DNA from: Rhizobiaceae bacterium
Lineage (GTDB): Bacteria; Pseudomonadota; Alphaproteobacteria; Rhizobiales; Rhizobiaceae
DNA length: 64,000 nt
NCBI GenBank assembly: GCA_014238155.1
Contig: JABABQ010000067.1
Location: forward strand, 248,001 to 312,000
Direction: 5' to 3'
The notes below the pieces were generated by a model. That model made no database searches. It worked only from the letters and a program-made list of their open reading frames with translations, and was not told the DNA's origin. Below are positions 1 through 9,451 of the stretch, piece after piece. The stretch's first letter is position 1, and each line of letters starts with the position of its first letter. The position numbers and the translations under genes were made by a program.

Positions 1-405
1 GGCAAAACGAGCACCGGCATCGTGATATTTAGCCAGTCGGTTGCGCAGACCATCGAGACCTTCAGTGACGGTTTCGCCCGGCGCTGAAGGCAGGGGATGT
101 GCACCCATGTCAACCTTGATACCGGGGACCGCGCCTGTAGCCTTGATCAGATCTACAAATGGTGTGCCGTCGGCAGCTTTTTGATAAAGTGTCTCTTCAA
201 ACATAATGACACCGGAAATGCAGTCATTCATCGCTTCTTGGGAGCGGAACAACATTTCCCGATAAGCCTGACGATTGTCTTCCGTATTCTCCGTTTGAAT
301 AGAATCAAAACGCTTTTTGATCGTGCCGGTGGATTCATCAGCGGCCAATATGCCCTGCCCCGGCAGCACCATGGCTTGTGCAATATCTTCTATCCGCTCG
401 CTCAT
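1..405 (-). CDS. fba: Class I fructose-bisphosphate aldolase, C-terminus beyond window
   Basis: The product cleaves fructose 1,6-bisphosphate to glyceraldehyde 3-phosphate and dihydroxyacetone phosphate in glycolysis and gluconeogenesis, in the cytoplasm. About 135 N-terminal residues are visible. They begin [13 protein letters not shown] and carry the class I signature [16 protein letters not shown] near residue 18, then MLFRSQE and [11 protein letters not shown]. The Schiff-base lysine lies beyond the window. The ATG at 403-405 is preceded by a good AGGAG about 10 nt upstream. It is the last gene of the tkt-gap-pgk-aldolase series and starts about 125 nt after pgk. The family call is firm from the signature; the class II enzyme lacks it. 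Confidence 0.93.
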   Translation of the reverse strand, partial: MSERIEDIAQAMVLPGQGILAADESTGTIKKRFDSIQTENTEDNRQAYREMLFRSQEAMNDCISGVIMFEETLYQKAADGTPFVDLIKATGAVPGIKVDMGAHPLPSAPGETVTEGLDGLRNRLAKYHDAGARFA

Positions 406-530
406 CGGGGAATTCTCCTGGTTGGTGCTGTATGCAAGGTTCGTATCAGGGTCGCTGGCCTGTGGAAATATCGATGCATTGATTGAATCGATTGATTTGG
501 CAAAAACTTAACAAAATATGCTTCAAACCA

Positions 531-1721
531 TCACGCCAGTGCCGCAACTCCGGGAAGTTCTTTGCCTTCCATCCATTCCAGGAAGGCGCCACCGGCAGTC
601 GAGACATAGGTAAAATCATTGACCACTCCAGCATGGTTAAGTGCGGCCACTGTATCTCCACCACCGGCAACGGAGATCAGCTGACCCTGGCGCGTTTGCA
701 GAGCGGCTGCTTGTGCTGCCTGCACGGTCGCGATGTCAAATGGTGGGATTTCAAAGGCTCCCAGCGGTCCATTCCAGACCAAAGTTTTTGCCTCTGCTAT
801 CCGCCCACAGATTGTCACAACAGTGTCGGGGCCAGCATCCAATATCATGCCGTCATCGGTTACTTCGTCTACCCCCATAACCTGACTCGGTGCATTGGCC
901 TGGAAGGCTTCTGCGACCACGACATCGCTGGGTAGAATAATTTCACAATCAGATTTTGCAGCCTGCTGCAGAATGGCTCTCGCAGTCTCGGCAAGATCGT
1001 GTTCACACAAGCTTTTGCCAACAGCTTTACCCTGTGCGGCGAGAAATGTATTTGCCATGCCACCGCCGATGACCAGATAATCCACCCGGCTGACGAGATT
1101 GCCGAGCAGGTCCAGTTTGGTTGAAATTTTGGCACCGCCGACAATGGCGATGACTGGATGAACAGGGGCGCCGAGCCCGGTCTGCAAAGCTTCAAGTTCC
1201 GCCTGCATGGTACGGCCAGCGTAAGCTGGCAAATGTTCGGCAATTCCCACTGTCGATGCATGTGCCCGGTGGGCAGCACTGAATGCATCGTTGACATAGA
1301 TGTCCCCGAGATCTGCAAGTTCCTTGCCGAATGGTGGATTGTTCTTCTCTTCACATGGGTGAAAGCGGGTGTTCTCCAAAAGCAAAAGGTCGCCATTATC
1401 CAGAGAAGCGATCGCATCAATTGCCAATGAACCACAGCAATCTTCTGCAAATTCAACTGGCTTTTCGAAAACCTCGGCCAATGCAGGCACGACCGGACGC
1501 AGCGACATATGCGGCACAACCTGCCCCTTAGGGCGACCAAAATGAGCCAACAGAATTACCTTGGCGCCACGATCGCTCAATTCAGTGATTGTCGGTTTGA
1601 TTCGTTGAATTCGCGTCAGGTCGGTTACCCGTGGGCCATCCATCGGCACATTGATGTCCACACGCACCAAGATTCGCTTGCCTATAACGTCTGGAAGGTC
1701 GTCGATTGTCTTAAATTGCAT
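531..1721 (-). CDS. pgk: Phosphoglycerate kinase
   Basis: A cytoplasmic glycolytic enzyme that transfers phosphate from 1,3-bisphosphoglycerate to ADP. The 396-residue length is normal for a bacterial PGK. Visible family motifs are RVDINVPM near the N-terminus, HFGRPKG around residue 60, the nucleotide-domain [15 protein letters not shown] around residue 195, NGPLGAFE around 315 and GGGDTVAAL around 355. The start at 1721 gives a full N-terminal domain beginning MQFKTIDDL. It lies between gap (upstream on the minus strand) and the class I aldolase, so it belongs to a lower-glycolysis cluster. The roughly 300 nt to gap could hold a separate promoter. Confidence 0.97.
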   Translation of the reverse strand: MQFKTIDDLPDVIGKRILVRVDINVPMDGPRVTDLTRIQRIKPTITELSDRGAKVILLAHFGRPKGQVVPHMSLRPVVPALAEVFEKPVEFAEDCCGSLAIDAIASLDNGDLLLLENTRFHPCEEKNNPPFGKELADLGDIYVNDAFSAAHRAHASTVGIAEHLPAYAGRTMQAELEALQTGLGAPVHPVIAIVGGAKISTKLDLLGNLVSRVDYLVIGGGMANTFLAAQGKAVGKSLCEHDLAETARAILQQAAKSDCEIILPSDVVVAEAFQANAPSQVMGVDEVTDDGMILDAGPDTVVTICGRIAEAKTLVWNGPLGAFEIPPFDIATVQAAQAAALQTRQGQLISVAGGGDTVAALNHAGVVNDFTYVSTAGGAFLEWMEGKELPGVAALA

Positions 1722-1892
1722 ATCAGCAGGCCCATTTTAACAGGATGATAACCATCTCTGCTTACTCACTAAACAGAGTTTATGTGACTGGAAAGTTTGC
1801 CTTGTTGTCTAGCGTAACTAAGTGTTTGAGTATTCCCCTCAATATCACTGATTTGACAATATCCCAGCTTCATAGCCGCGAGGTGCGGTAAT

Positions 1893-2048
1893 ATGAAGAG
1901 CTGGCGATGGTATGACCGCGCAGACCAGGTCTGCAGACTGCGTCGCGAACGCGACGACGGAATTCATGTTCGCAAAAATGGCGACTTATACCTGGTTCAT
2001 CCAGGATATCGCATCCGCCGGCCGAAAGCTAAGCAAGCTCAGGGCTAG
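1893..2048 (+). CDS. Possible small basic protein of 51 residues
   Basis: A 51-codon frame starts MKSWRWYDRADQVC and ends KAKQAQG. It has a GAGGTG-like ribosome binding sequence about 6 nt before the ATG. The product would be strongly hydrophilic and basic (many Arg and Lys), with no membrane segment, and I do not recognise a family. It runs opposite to gap and its last 20 nt overlap the gap 3' end, which is unusual. It occupies most of the 307-nt space between pgk and gap, which otherwise shows nothing I recognise. It may be a real small gene or a chance frame. Confidence 0.35.
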   Translation: MKSWRWYDRADQVCRLRRERDDGIHVRKNGDLYLVHPGYRIRRPKAKQAQG

Positions 2049-3117
2049 GTTTTTCCTGTCCAAGTTCCGAGGGGCTTAAGTCCGGTGATTGCGCGGCGAT
2101 CGACGCATGATTGAGCACATTACCCATATGCACGGCGAGATCGGTCATGCGGCAGGAAAAACCCCATTCATTGTCATACCAGGCCATTACCTGAACCATG
2201 GTGCCGTTCATAACCCGCGTCTGCGCCGGGGCAAAACATGAAGAATGTGGATCATGGCTGAAATCTACCGACACTTTTGGGGCCGGATCGTAGGATAGAA
2301 TTCCGCTCAGTTGATCACCAGCAGCAGCTTGCATCGCAGCGTTAATCTCTTCAGCGGAAGTGTCGCGTTTGGCAACGAATTTCAGATCGATCAGCGATAC
2401 ATTTGGTGTCGGTACTCGAACCGCGGAACCATCTATCCGGCCTTTCAACTGGGGCAGAACCAGCGCCACTGCTTTGGCGGCCCCAGTGGAAGTCGGAATC
2501 ATTGACATCGCCGCAGAACGAGCCCGGTAAACGTCCTTATGGTTGCGGTCCAGCGTAGGCTGATCGCCGGTATAGGAATGCACCGTGGTCATAAATCCGT
2601 GTTCAATGCCGATAGCATCGTCAAGCACAGCACAAACCGGTGCCAGACAATTGGTTGTGCAGGACGCTGCAGACACAACCAGATCTTCCTGGCAGATGTC
2701 ATTTTCGTTGACACCATAGACAATCGTACGGTCTGCAGGCTTGCCAGGACCCGACAACAGGACCCGCTTGGCTCCGGCTTCGATATGCGGCATTGATTTT
2801 TTGGTGCTGTTGAATGCCCCGGTGCACTCCAGAACAACATCCACATCCAGATCTTTCCAGGGCAGGTTGGCAGGGTTACGGTCTGCCAGAAATGGAATTG
2901 AGCCCCGGCCGAAATCAATGGTTGAACCGGTTGTGGTTATGGTGCCCGGAAACGGCCCGTGAACGCTGTCATATCGCAACAGGTGCGCGTGGGTCTCGAT
3001 ATCACCAGAATTGTTGATGGCAACAATTTCTATGTCATTGCGATCTAGCTCATGGGTCGCGCGCAACGTGTGGCGTCCGATTCGACCAAATCCGTTAATG
3101 GCAACTCTCACGACCAT
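2029..3117 (-). CDS. gap: Glyceraldehyde-3-phosphate dehydrogenase, type I
   Basis: Oxidises and phosphorylates glyceraldehyde 3-phosphate in glycolysis; the reverse reaction serves gluconeogenesis. The N-terminal Rossmann motif VAINGFGRIGR and the catalytic SAASCTTNCLAP (Cys153) are clear, as are HSYTGDQ and the C-terminal WYDNEWGFS. At 362 residues it is longer than the usual 330-340. Most of the surplus is a Pro/Ser/Glu-rich tail after the normal C-terminal helix. The strand following the Rossmann fold reads AINNSGD where NAD enzymes usually have N-D, which may affect cofactor preference (inference). It lies between tkt and pgk on the same strand, with a tandem palindrome about 90-120 nt upstream of its start. 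Confidence 0.96.
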   Translation of the reverse strand: MVVRVAINGFGRIGRHTLRATHELDRNDIEIVAINNSGDIETHAHLLRYDSVHGPFPGTITTTGSTIDFGRGSIPFLADRNPANLPWKDLDVDVVLECTGAFNSTKKSMPHIEAGAKRVLLSGPGKPADRTIVYGVNENDICQEDLVVSAASCTTNCLAPVCAVLDDAIGIEHGFMTTVHSYTGDQPTLDRNHKDVYRARSAAMSMIPTSTGAAKAVALVLPQLKGRIDGSAVRVPTPNVSLIDLKFVAKRDTSAEEINAAMQAAAGDQLSGILSYDPAPKVSVDFSHDPHSSCFAPAQTRVMNGTMVQVMAWYDNEWGFSCRMTDLAVHMGNVLNHASIAAQSPDLSPSELGQEKPSPELA

Positions 3118-3205
3118 GACTTACTACCTCGCATTTCGCCAATAATTCAAGCTATTGCGGCGCTATAGGCACAGAAGTACTAACGGTCTACCCCTGCTTT
3201 GGAAC

Positions 3206-3238
3206 CTAAACGATTTAGATCAGAACTAAACGATTTAG
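3206..3238. promoter_or_regulatory. Tandem 13-bp palindrome, probable operator upstream of gap
   Basis: CTAAACGATTTAG occurs twice, at 3206-3218 and 3226-3238. The copies are exactly 20 bp apart centre to centre, about two helical turns. Each copy is nearly self-complementary with a central CG, as in operators of LacI-family regulators. The pair is 89-121 bp upstream of the gap start and downstream of tkt. A LacI-type carbon regulator (the CceR/PckR kind known in alphaproteobacteria) is a reasonable guess, but the bound protein is not shown by the sequence. Confidence 0.6.
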
Positions 3239-3294
3239 GTTTCAAACTGATCGGTGGATTGCTTAACTGTTGCTCAATCGAACTGGTGAATTGT

Positions 3295-5292
3295 CTATTC
3301 AGAAACTGATGCCAATTTTTCCTCAACAGCTTCAACGACGGCCTCTGCGGTTATGCCGAAATGGGCATACAGCTCTTTGTAGGGAGCCGATGCGCCAAAT
3401 CCGGACATGCCGACAAATATCGCATCGGAACCGATGATAGCATCCCAGCCCTGTCGTATTGCTGCTTCAATGCCAACGTTGACGGTTGCATTGCCGACAA
3501 CACTCGCCCGATAGGCGTCGCCCTGAGCTTCAAACAATTCAAAACAGGGGACGGAAATCACACGAGTCGCATGTCCGGCCGCATCAAGAGCGGCTTTTGC
3601 AGCCATTGCGATTTCCACTTCCGAACCGCTGGCGAACAGCGACACTTCAGCCTCTTCGCTTCCAGATGAAGCAGCTTCGTAAGCACCGCGACCGCTCAAA
3701 TTCTCGCTTTCAAACGACATGCGAACCGGTTCCAGATCCTGACGTGTCAATGCAATCGCGGAAGGACCATCTGCAGATTCCAGAGCCAATTGCCAGCATT
3801 CGGCGGTCTCGGTCACATCGGCGGGGCGAAACACTTTCAGATTTGGAATGGCCCGCAAGGCTGCCAGATGTTCCACAGGTTGATGGGTTGGACCGTCTTC
3901 ACCCAAGCCAATTGAATCATGGGTCAGCACGTGGATGGCGCGAATGCCCATCAAAGCGGCAAGACGGATCGACGGGCGACAATAATCTGAAAAGATCAAA
4001 AAGCCACCGGAATAGGGGATCAAACCGCCGTGCAGGGCGATACCGTTCATGGCCGCCGCCATAGCATGTTCGCGAATGCCCCAGTGGACAAAGCGACCTG
4101 AAAAATCATCCGGTGTAATCGGCGGAGTCTGGCTGGTATTTGTGTTGTTCGACCCGGTCAGGTCAGCTGATCCACCCAGAGTTTCGCTCAAAATTCCATT
4201 GATCACTTCAAGCACCGCCTGAGACGCCTTACGGGTTGCCTTTTTCGGCGGCTCGGCGGCAATTTCTTTTTTCAACTCTTGAATTTTCTCATCGAATTTC
4301 GCGGGCAGATCGCCACGCTGGCGACGTTCAAATTCACCACGCAGATTGGCGTCGGCTTCAGCAAGACGCTGTTCCCAGTCTTTGCGCGTATGAGTGCAGC
4401 GCAATCCAGCTATCCGCCAATTGTCCAGCACGTCTTCCGGCACGTCAAATGGTTCAGCCTCCCATTCCAAAGCCGCGCGGGCACCGGCGATTTCTTCCGG
4501 CCCCAGGGGAGCGCCGTGAGCGGCCGCCGTACCTGCCTTATTGGGAGCGCCAAATCCGATTTTGGTCTTACAAGCAATCAGTGTGGGCTTCGGTGATGCC
4601 TGAGCCGTTTCGATAGCACCCGCAATGGCGTCGTGGTCGTGACCGTCAACCGAAATGGCATTCCAGTTGGCGGATTCAAAACGGCCGATCTGATCGGTCG
4701 AGTCTGAAATGGAGACAGGACCGTCGATCGATATGTTGTTATCGTCCCAGAAGACGATCAATTTGTTCAGTTTCAAATGACCCGCAAGCGTTATGGCTTC
4801 CTGACTGATTCCCTCCATCAGGCACCCATCACCTGCCAGGCAATAGGTGTGATGGTCCACCAGATCACTCCCAAATTCGTCGGATAGCTTGCGCTCTGCC
4901 ATTGCCATGCCCACAGCATTGGCAATGCCCTGCCCCAGCGGGCCGGTCGTGGTTTCGATCCCGGCGGCATGGCCATATTCGGGATGGCCGGCAGTTTTTG
5001 ACCCTATCTGGCGGAAATTTTTGATCTGCTCGATATCAATATCCTTATAGCCCAGCAGATAGAGCGAGGAATAAAGCAGCATGGACCCATGGCCAGCAGA
5101 CAGCACAAACCGGTCGCGGTCTGGCCAGGACGGCTGTTTGGGGTCGAACTTCATAAATCGGGTAAACAAAACCGTCGCAATGTCGGCGGCCCCCATTGGC
5201 AGTCCCGGATGTCCGGAATTTGCCTGCTGAACGGCGTCGGCGGAAAGAAACCTGATGGCATGCGCCATGCGTGTATTTTTTTGCTGGGTCAT
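3295..5292 (-). CDS. tkt: Transketolase
   Basis: A thiamine-diphosphate enzyme of the pentose phosphate pathway that moves two-carbon units between sugar phosphates. The 665 residues match the family. Visible motifs are [14 protein letters not shown] near residue 27, [14 protein letters not shown], the TPP site GDGCLMEG followed by DDNNISIDG, the pyrimidine-domain [13 protein letters not shown], and [25 protein letters not shown]. It starts [20 protein letters not shown]; the ribosome binding site is weak. It is the first gene of the minus-strand tkt-gap-pgk-aldolase series and has about 180 nt before gap. Confidence 0.97.
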   Translation of the reverse strand: MTQQKNTRMAHAIRFLSADAVQQANSGHPGLPMGAADIATVLFTRFMKFDPKQPSWPDRDRFVLSAGHGSMLLYSSLYLLGYKDIDIEQIKNFRQIGSKTAGHPEYGHAAGIETTTGPLGQGIANAVGMAMAERKLSDEFGSDLVDHHTYCLAGDGCLMEGISQEAITLAGHLKLNKLIVFWDDNNISIDGPVSISDSTDQIGRFESANWNAISVDGHDHDAIAGAIETAQASPKPTLIACKTKIGFGAPNKAGTAAAHGAPLGPEEIAGARAALEWEAEPFDVPEDVLDNWRIAGLRCTHTRKDWEQRLAEADANLRGEFERRQRGDLPAKFDEKIQELKKEIAAEPPKKATRKASQAVLEVINGILSETLGGSADLTGSNNTNTSQTPPITPDDFSGRFVHWGIREHAMAAAMNGIALHGGLIPYSGGFLIFSDYCRPSIRLAALMGIRAIHVLTHDSIGLGEDGPTHQPVEHLAALRAIPNLKVFRPADVTETAECWQLALESADGPSAIALTRQDLEPVRMSFESENLSGRGAYEAASSGSEEAEVSLFASGSEVEIAMAAKAALDAAGHATRVISVPCFELFEAQGDAYRASVVGNATVNVGIEAAIRQGWDAIIGSDAIFVGMSGFGASAPYKELYAHFGITAEAVVEAVEEKLASVSE

Positions 5293-5757
5293 ATCAAATC
5301 GCGGATAATCCGCTTGCCTTGTTTTGCCATATGTCGGCCGGAACCAAACCGGTTAAAAATCGCGGCACACATAGCACCCGAGCCCGATGAATCAAAGCTG
5401 CTATTGAACAAACTTTAAAAAACCACAATCAGATGCTCTGCAGCCGTTCAGGTTATATTGAAATCATATTGAAGCAGCGCATTTGAGATCTGATAAGGAG
5501 CAGCATCACCTGGCGTATTGCATATGCGCTGCAGGACATCGCACCGGGTGATAGGTGACGTGGATTTGAGATTGGTGCTTCCGGTCGGGCGCTGGCGGTG
5601 GTGTTTTCAATAAATCTGAATGGCTGCAGGTCTATCAGTCGACTCAAAAGAATCTGGATAACGTATTCTGGCGATTGACGTTTTCATGGTTTTCGAGTTT
5701 GACTTGACCATGGCAGATTTGAGTCGACTGCTTCAAACCTGTGTCAGTAGAGAACAT
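5293..5757. other. Intergenic region between tkt and the DUF4164-like gene
   Basis: 465 nt without a convincing gene. It should hold the promoters of tkt (minus) and of the DUF4164-zapA pair (plus). A short AACCGGTT palindrome lies at 5347-5354, about 55 nt upstream of tkt. Open frames in this stretch show no family features and no good ribosome binding sites. I see no RNA gene. Confidence 0.4.
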
Positions 5758-6069
5758 ATGAGCGATTTGCAAAGCAATTTGACATCTGATGGTGAGGCCG
5801 GAGGTGGTCTTGGCGCGGCATTGGTGCGACTTAACAAGGCTCTGGATTCACTGGATAATGCTGTTGATGCTTCGCTCGAATCAACGCATACAAGCCGCAG
5901 TTCAGGTGAAGAAGTTCAGCGCATGGCCGAAGATCGGTCGAAGCTGGCACAAGAACTTGACAGCAGCGAAGATCGAGCCAAACGACTAGAGGCGACCAAT
6001 AGAGAGGTCTCCAGACGGCTGGTGGCTGCTATGGAAACAGTTCGTGGCGTGCTGGATCAGCCCGCCTGA
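5758..6069 (+). CDS. DUF4164-like coiled-coil protein
   Basis: A protein of 103 residues from the ATG at 5758. It resembles the short DUF4164 proteins found next to zapA in alphaproteobacteria: a hydrophobic heptad-like stretch (LVRLNKALDSLDNAVD), then EEVQRMAEDRSKLAQELDSSEDRAKRLEATNREVSRRLVAAMETVR, which reads as one long amphipathic helix and probable coiled coil. A longer version from 5686 is open, but its extra residues look unrelated to the family. The zapA start follows 17 nt downstream, suggesting an operon and perhaps a link to division. Function is not known to me. Confidence 0.75.
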   Translation: MSDLQSNLTSDGEAGGGLGAALVRLNKALDSLDNAVDASLESTHTSRSSGEEVQRMAEDRSKLAQELDSSEDRAKRLEATNREVSRRLVAAMETVRGVLDQPA

Positions 6070-6086
6070 CGCAGAGCGAGATTGTC

Positions 6087-6431
6087 ATGCCGCAAGTAGC
6101 AGTACAAATTAACGGAAAAACTTATCGCATGGCGTGTGATGAAGGTCAGGAAGCCCATTTGCTCGACCTGGCTCAGCGGTTTGACCGGACGATCCACCAG
6201 TTGAAAGGCTCATTCGGTGAGATCGGCGATCAACGTCTGACCGTCATGGCAGGGGTCATGGTGACCGACGAGCTGGTCGCTTTGCAGCATAAAATCACAG
6301 GGCTTGAATCTGAATTGGCCAAATTACGCGTCGGATCCGGTGGGCAACGCGAAGATCAGATCTCGGAGGCTCTCAACAAGACAGCCGAGCGCATCGAGAA
6401 GATCAGCGCCAAGCTCACCAGCGTCGACTGA
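6087..6431 (+). CDS. zapA: Cell division protein ZapA
   Basis: ZapA binds FtsZ and stabilises the Z ring. This 114-residue protein starts MPQVAVQINGKTYRMACDEGQEAHLLDLAQRFD, the typical N-terminal domain. A tetramerising helix follows (MAGVMVTDELVALQHKITGLESELAKL) with a helical C-terminus (ISEALNKTAERIEKISAKL). It is 17 nt downstream of the DUF4164-like gene and just upstream of 6S RNA and the 5-formyl-THF cyclo-ligase gene. That order is widely conserved in proteobacteria and strengthens the call. Confidence 0.92.
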   Translation: MPQVAVQINGKTYRMACDEGQEAHLLDLAQRFDRTIHQLKGSFGEIGDQRLTVMAGVMVTDELVALQHKITGLESELAKLRVGSGGQREDQISEALNKTAERIEKISAKLTSVD

Positions 6432-6527
6432 GGAACGCTGCCGGTTGTTGCCATTTGGCTGGCCGGATATCAATTTATTTTAACGCAAGCTACGAACTAT
6501 TTATTCGCAATCTGCAAGATGCACCCC

Positions 6528-6533
6528 TATAGT
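6528..6533 (+). promoter_or_regulatory. -10 element for 6S RNA
   Basis: TATAGT lies about 7 nt before the expected 5' end of 6S RNA near 6540. A weak -35 may lie near 6503-6510 (TTCGCA-like). Assigned by position and sequence only. Confidence 0.45.
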
Positions 6534-6539
6534 GGATTA

Positions 6540-6690
6540 GCGCGGGCTGCGCAGTTGGTGTGACAATCATCCTCGGGGCCTTACCGATTCTAAAGGGAGC
6601 TGTCCCTGTCTTCGCTCGTGGGCTTGGACACACGGCGCCCACCTACGCTGTAGGTTCCAGGATCGATAAAACTCGCACGGCTGGTGCGGC
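6540..6690 (+). ncRNA. ssrS: 6S RNA
   Basis: 6S RNA binds sigma70-type RNA polymerase by mimicking an open promoter. The region shows GGTGTGACAATCATCCTCGGGG and CCTTACCGATTC on the 5' side and TACGCTGTAGGTTCCAGGAT on the 3' side, as expected for alphaproteobacterial 6S RNA. Outer GC-rich arms (GCGCGGGCTGCGC near 6541, GCACGGCTGGTGCGGC near 6676) could close the rod. It lies between zapA and the 5-formyl-THF cyclo-ligase gene, its usual site. Both ends are estimates to within about 15 nt. Confidence 0.82.
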
Positions 6691-6733
6691 TCGCCACTCA
6701 ACAGCATTACTGTCTTTCAGGACCGCCCATTCG

Positions 6734-7324
6734 ATGCGTTCTCTTCCGGATACCAAATCGGCGTTGCGCAAAGATGTTCTGGCTCGGCGTAACCAGTTGG
6801 GGGATGCTAACCGCATCGAAATGTCCCTGCGCGCCGCTAAATTTGGACTGCAGGCACCCCAGTTTTCCACCGACAACCTGCTGACTAGCACCGTAGTTTC
6901 CGGATTTTTGCCAATCCGCTCTGAAATTGATCCACGCCCGCTGATGGCAGAATTGACCCGGCTGGGGGCCCAACTGTGTTTGCCGATGGTTACGTCAAAA
7001 ACCAGCCTGGAGTTTCGCCTGATGGTGCGCGGTGCGCCGTTGATTGAATCGGCTTTTGGAACCATTGGCCCGGATGAAAATGCTGCAGTGCTTGATCCAC
7101 AGATATTGCTGATGCCGCTCAGCGTCTTTGATAATAGGGGAGGCCGCATTGGCTATGGCGGCGGTTTTTACGACCGGGCCATCAAAAAATTGTTGGACAA
7201 AGATATTAAGGTACATTTGCTTGGCATGGGCTTTTCGATACAAGAAGTCGAAGAAGTGCCGATGGAGAAACATGATCAATTTCTTCATGGGATCATAACA
7301 GAGAAACCATATCGCAGCTTCTGA
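6734..7324 (+). CDS. 5-formyltetrahydrofolate cyclo-ligase
   Basis: Converts 5-formyl-THF to 5,10-methenyl-THF using ATP, salvaging one-carbon units. The 196-residue product from ATG 6734 (MRSLPDTKSALRKDVLARR) matches the usual length. It carries the N-terminal Lys/Arg-rich helix, the GFLPIRSEIDPRPL segment and the signature GGRIGYGGGFYDR around residue 138. The same frame stays open upstream to 6560, but that part is 6S RNA sequence and would add 58 unrelated residues, so I reject the longer start. It lies directly downstream of ssrS, as in many proteobacteria (ygfA context). Confidence 0.93.
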   Translation: MRSLPDTKSALRKDVLARRNQLGDANRIEMSLRAAKFGLQAPQFSTDNLLTSTVVSGFLPIRSEIDPRPLMAELTRLGAQLCLPMVTSKTSLEFRLMVRGAPLIESAFGTIGPDENAAVLDPQILLMPLSVFDNRGGRIGYGGGFYDRAIKKLLDKDIKVHLLGMGFSIQEVEEVPMEKHDQFLHGIITEKPYRSF

Positions 7325-7392
7325 ATTGCGCCACAGCGTGAATTTCTCCATTAAGATCGAACCGAAACCGCTGGATTTCCGGGACCTGTTTT

Positions 7393-8211
7393 ATGCGAAT
7401 ACTCTTTCTTGGCGACATGGTTGGCAAAACCGGCCGCACCGCAGTCTATGAAAATCTTCCACAAATCAAAAAACGCCTGGCAACCGATCTGGTCATCGTC
7501 AACGGTGAAAACGCTGCATCCGGGTTTGGCATTACCCGCAAGATCCTGCACGAAACTCTTGATGCCGGGGCAGATGTCGTGACATCGGGCAACCACGCCT
7601 TTGACCAGAAGGAGACCTTGAGCTGGGCAGATTCTGAAGACCGTTTTCTGCGACCGGCCAATTTTCCCAAAGGCACGGTGGGACGCGGCAGCAATCTTAT
7701 TGAAGCTCAAAATGGAGCTCGCGTTCTGGTAGCCAATATTATGGGCCGCATCTTCATGCATCCAGAACTGGACGATCCCTTTGCCGCTGTTGAAGCCGAA
7801 CTTGCTGCTTGCCCAATGGGTGAGGCCGCCGATGCAGTCGTCATCGACTTTCATGCCGAAGCGACCAGCGAATCCCAGTGTTTTGGGCATTTTGTCGACG
7901 GTCGTGTCAGCCTGGTGGTTGGCACACACACCCATATTCCGACGGCTGACCAGCAAATTCTGACTGGCGGGACCGCCTATATGACCGATGCGGGCATGTG
8001 CGGTGATTATGATTCTTCCATCGGCATGGACAAGGAAGAACCACTGCATCGATTTCTGACCAAACTGAGCAAGGGACGAATGGAACCGGCACGTGGAGCA
8101 GCGACCGTCTGCGGCGTTCTGGTTGTCACCGATGATTCAACCGGATTGGCAACGGACGTTGAAGCCTTGCGGATGGGCGGACGGTTGTCGGAATGCTGGC
8201 CAACAATTTGA
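7393..8211 (+). CDS. YmdB-family metallophosphodiesterase (TIGR00282 type)
   Basis: A 272-residue cytoplasmic metallophosphoesterase. It has the family start MRILFLGDMVGKTGR, then VIVNGENAASGFGIT, TSGNHAFDQKE, and IDFHAEATSES followed by VGTHTHIPTADQQI and MTDAGMCGDYDSSIGM. Metal ligands are the Asp, Asn and His residues of these motifs. Bacillus YmdB acts on cyclic nucleotides and affects RNA turnover; the role in alphaproteobacteria is unclear. It follows the cyclo-ligase gene after 68 nt on the same strand, probably in one transcript. Confidence 0.9.
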   Translation: MRILFLGDMVGKTGRTAVYENLPQIKKRLATDLVIVNGENAASGFGITRKILHETLDAGADVVTSGNHAFDQKETLSWADSEDRFLRPANFPKGTVGRGSNLIEAQNGARVLVANIMGRIFMHPELDDPFAAVEAELAACPMGEAADAVVIDFHAEATSESQCFGHFVDGRVSLVVGTHTHIPTADQQILTGGTAYMTDAGMCGDYDSSIGMDKEEPLHRFLTKLSKGRMEPARGAATVCGVLVVTDDSTGLATDVEALRMGGRLSECWPTI

Positions 8212-8231
8212 CTTAAAATCAGAGTCTTAGG

Positions 8232-9353
8232 TTACAGTAGTGTACGCTCAACCAACCACCAGGCTCCCATGACTGCAATGGCAAGCGACGCTGGAACAGT
8301 AACGCGGTTTCTGTACCAGGACGCACCAACAAACCAACCCACAACGGCGAATGCCGAAACAATGACCGCCAGCTGACCGAATTCCACACCGACATTGAAC
8401 GCAACAAGTCCAAGCAAAAAATCTGATCGTGGCAAACCAATCTCGGTCAAAATACCAGCGAAACCAAGTCCATGCAGCAAGCCGAACAGGAACACCACCA
8501 CCGGACGCCAGGCATGCAATCGATTGGTGAATATGTTCTCTACCGCTACATAGACGATCGACAGGGCAATTAATGGCTCAACTATCGCTGGCGACAGAGC
8601 GATCACACCATACAGGCCCATCGCCAAGGTTACCGAATGGGCCAGGGTGAACGCTGTTACCTGTACCAACAGCGGACGCCAGTTTGTATTCAGCAGAAAC
8701 AATCCGAGCACAAACAAAATATGGTCCAATCCCCTTGGCAGAATGTGGGTAAAACCAATGATGCCATAGTCCCAAGCCTTAAGCGCCCAATCCCTCGGCC
8801 TGGCAACGCCTATGTCGAAGGCTTCACTGCGCCCGCCAGCACCAAAGAACTGAGCCTGCAGTTCCTGTCCTGGCCGCTCAATCCGCAATACGCTCGATCC
8901 GAAATTCTTGGGATATAACCACCGAAATTTGTTCGCTTCCGGGGGAATATTGCCGGACAGATACACCAGTGAATCCCGGGCTGTTTCCAGATCGCCCACT
9001 GCTGGAATCTGCATCGAGGTGACCAACATTGGGACTGGCGATCCATCAAAGGTCAATCCAATCTGATTTATCCAACGCGGTGCAAATGCGGTAAACCGAC
9101 CCTCCAGCTCGTCAGCCGAAAGTTGTCTGAGTTGTTTGTAGATCTGCGCAGTTGGCGCGTCATCGGTATCCTCATGCTCAGCACCGATGCCGGCAACCAA
9201 CGCTTCGACATTGGTGTCAGCAGTCAGCGTAAAAGTGCGATCCACCGCCAGTTTCAGAGTGAAAATTGATGGACGAACTTCATGGGCGTGCGCAGTTTGG
9301 GCGAATAACACCGTAAGGAGAAGAAATCCCAATCGGCCGTAAATTCGTATCAT
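8232..9353 (-). CDS. HupE/UreJ-like membrane protein with signal peptide
   Basis: A protein of 373 residues with a signal peptide ending AQTAHAHEVRPS. A periplasmic domain of about 170 residues follows (FAPRWINQIGLTFDG, RFRWLYP-type segments). The C-terminal half has several membrane segments with the HupE/UreJ_2 hallmarks GFTHILPRGLDHILFVLGLFLL, AFTLAHSVTLAMG and LFGLLHGLGFAG. Relatives include nickel/cobalt permeases, but the two-domain form has no assigned substrate that I know. It is divergent from a DUF4198-like periplasmic gene, a family often linked to metal uptake. A metal role is an inference. Confidence 0.8.
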   Translation of the reverse strand: MIRIYGRLGFLLLTVLFAQTAHAHEVRPSIFTLKLAVDRTFTLTADTNVEALVAGIGAEHEDTDDAPTAQIYKQLRQLSADELEGRFTAFAPRWINQIGLTFDGSPVPMLVTSMQIPAVGDLETARDSLVYLSGNIPPEANKFRWLYPKNFGSSVLRIERPGQELQAQFFGAGGRSEAFDIGVARPRDWALKAWDYGIIGFTHILPRGLDHILFVLGLFLLNTNWRPLLVQVTAFTLAHSVTLAMGLYGVIALSPAIVEPLIALSIVYVAVENIFTNRLHAWRPVVVFLFGLLHGLGFAGILTEIGLPRSDFLLGLVAFNVGVEFGQLAVIVSAFAVVGWFVGASWYRNRVTVPASLAIAVMGAWWLVERTLL

Positions 9354-9451
9354 ACTGATATCTCAAACTGGCCATGATCTGCCTTATGATTTACGCAGAA
9401 ACTACACGATTGCATTATGAAGCCAACAAACAATAGATTCGGAATTTCGCT

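Noticed and set aside
5453-5647. 64-codon minus-strand frame upstream of tkt
   Set aside because: No family resemblance and no good ribosome binding site; the region is more likely promoter DNA.
6560-6733. Upstream extension of the cyclo-ligase reading frame
   Set aside because: The sequence matches 6S RNA and the encoded residues do not resemble the enzyme family.
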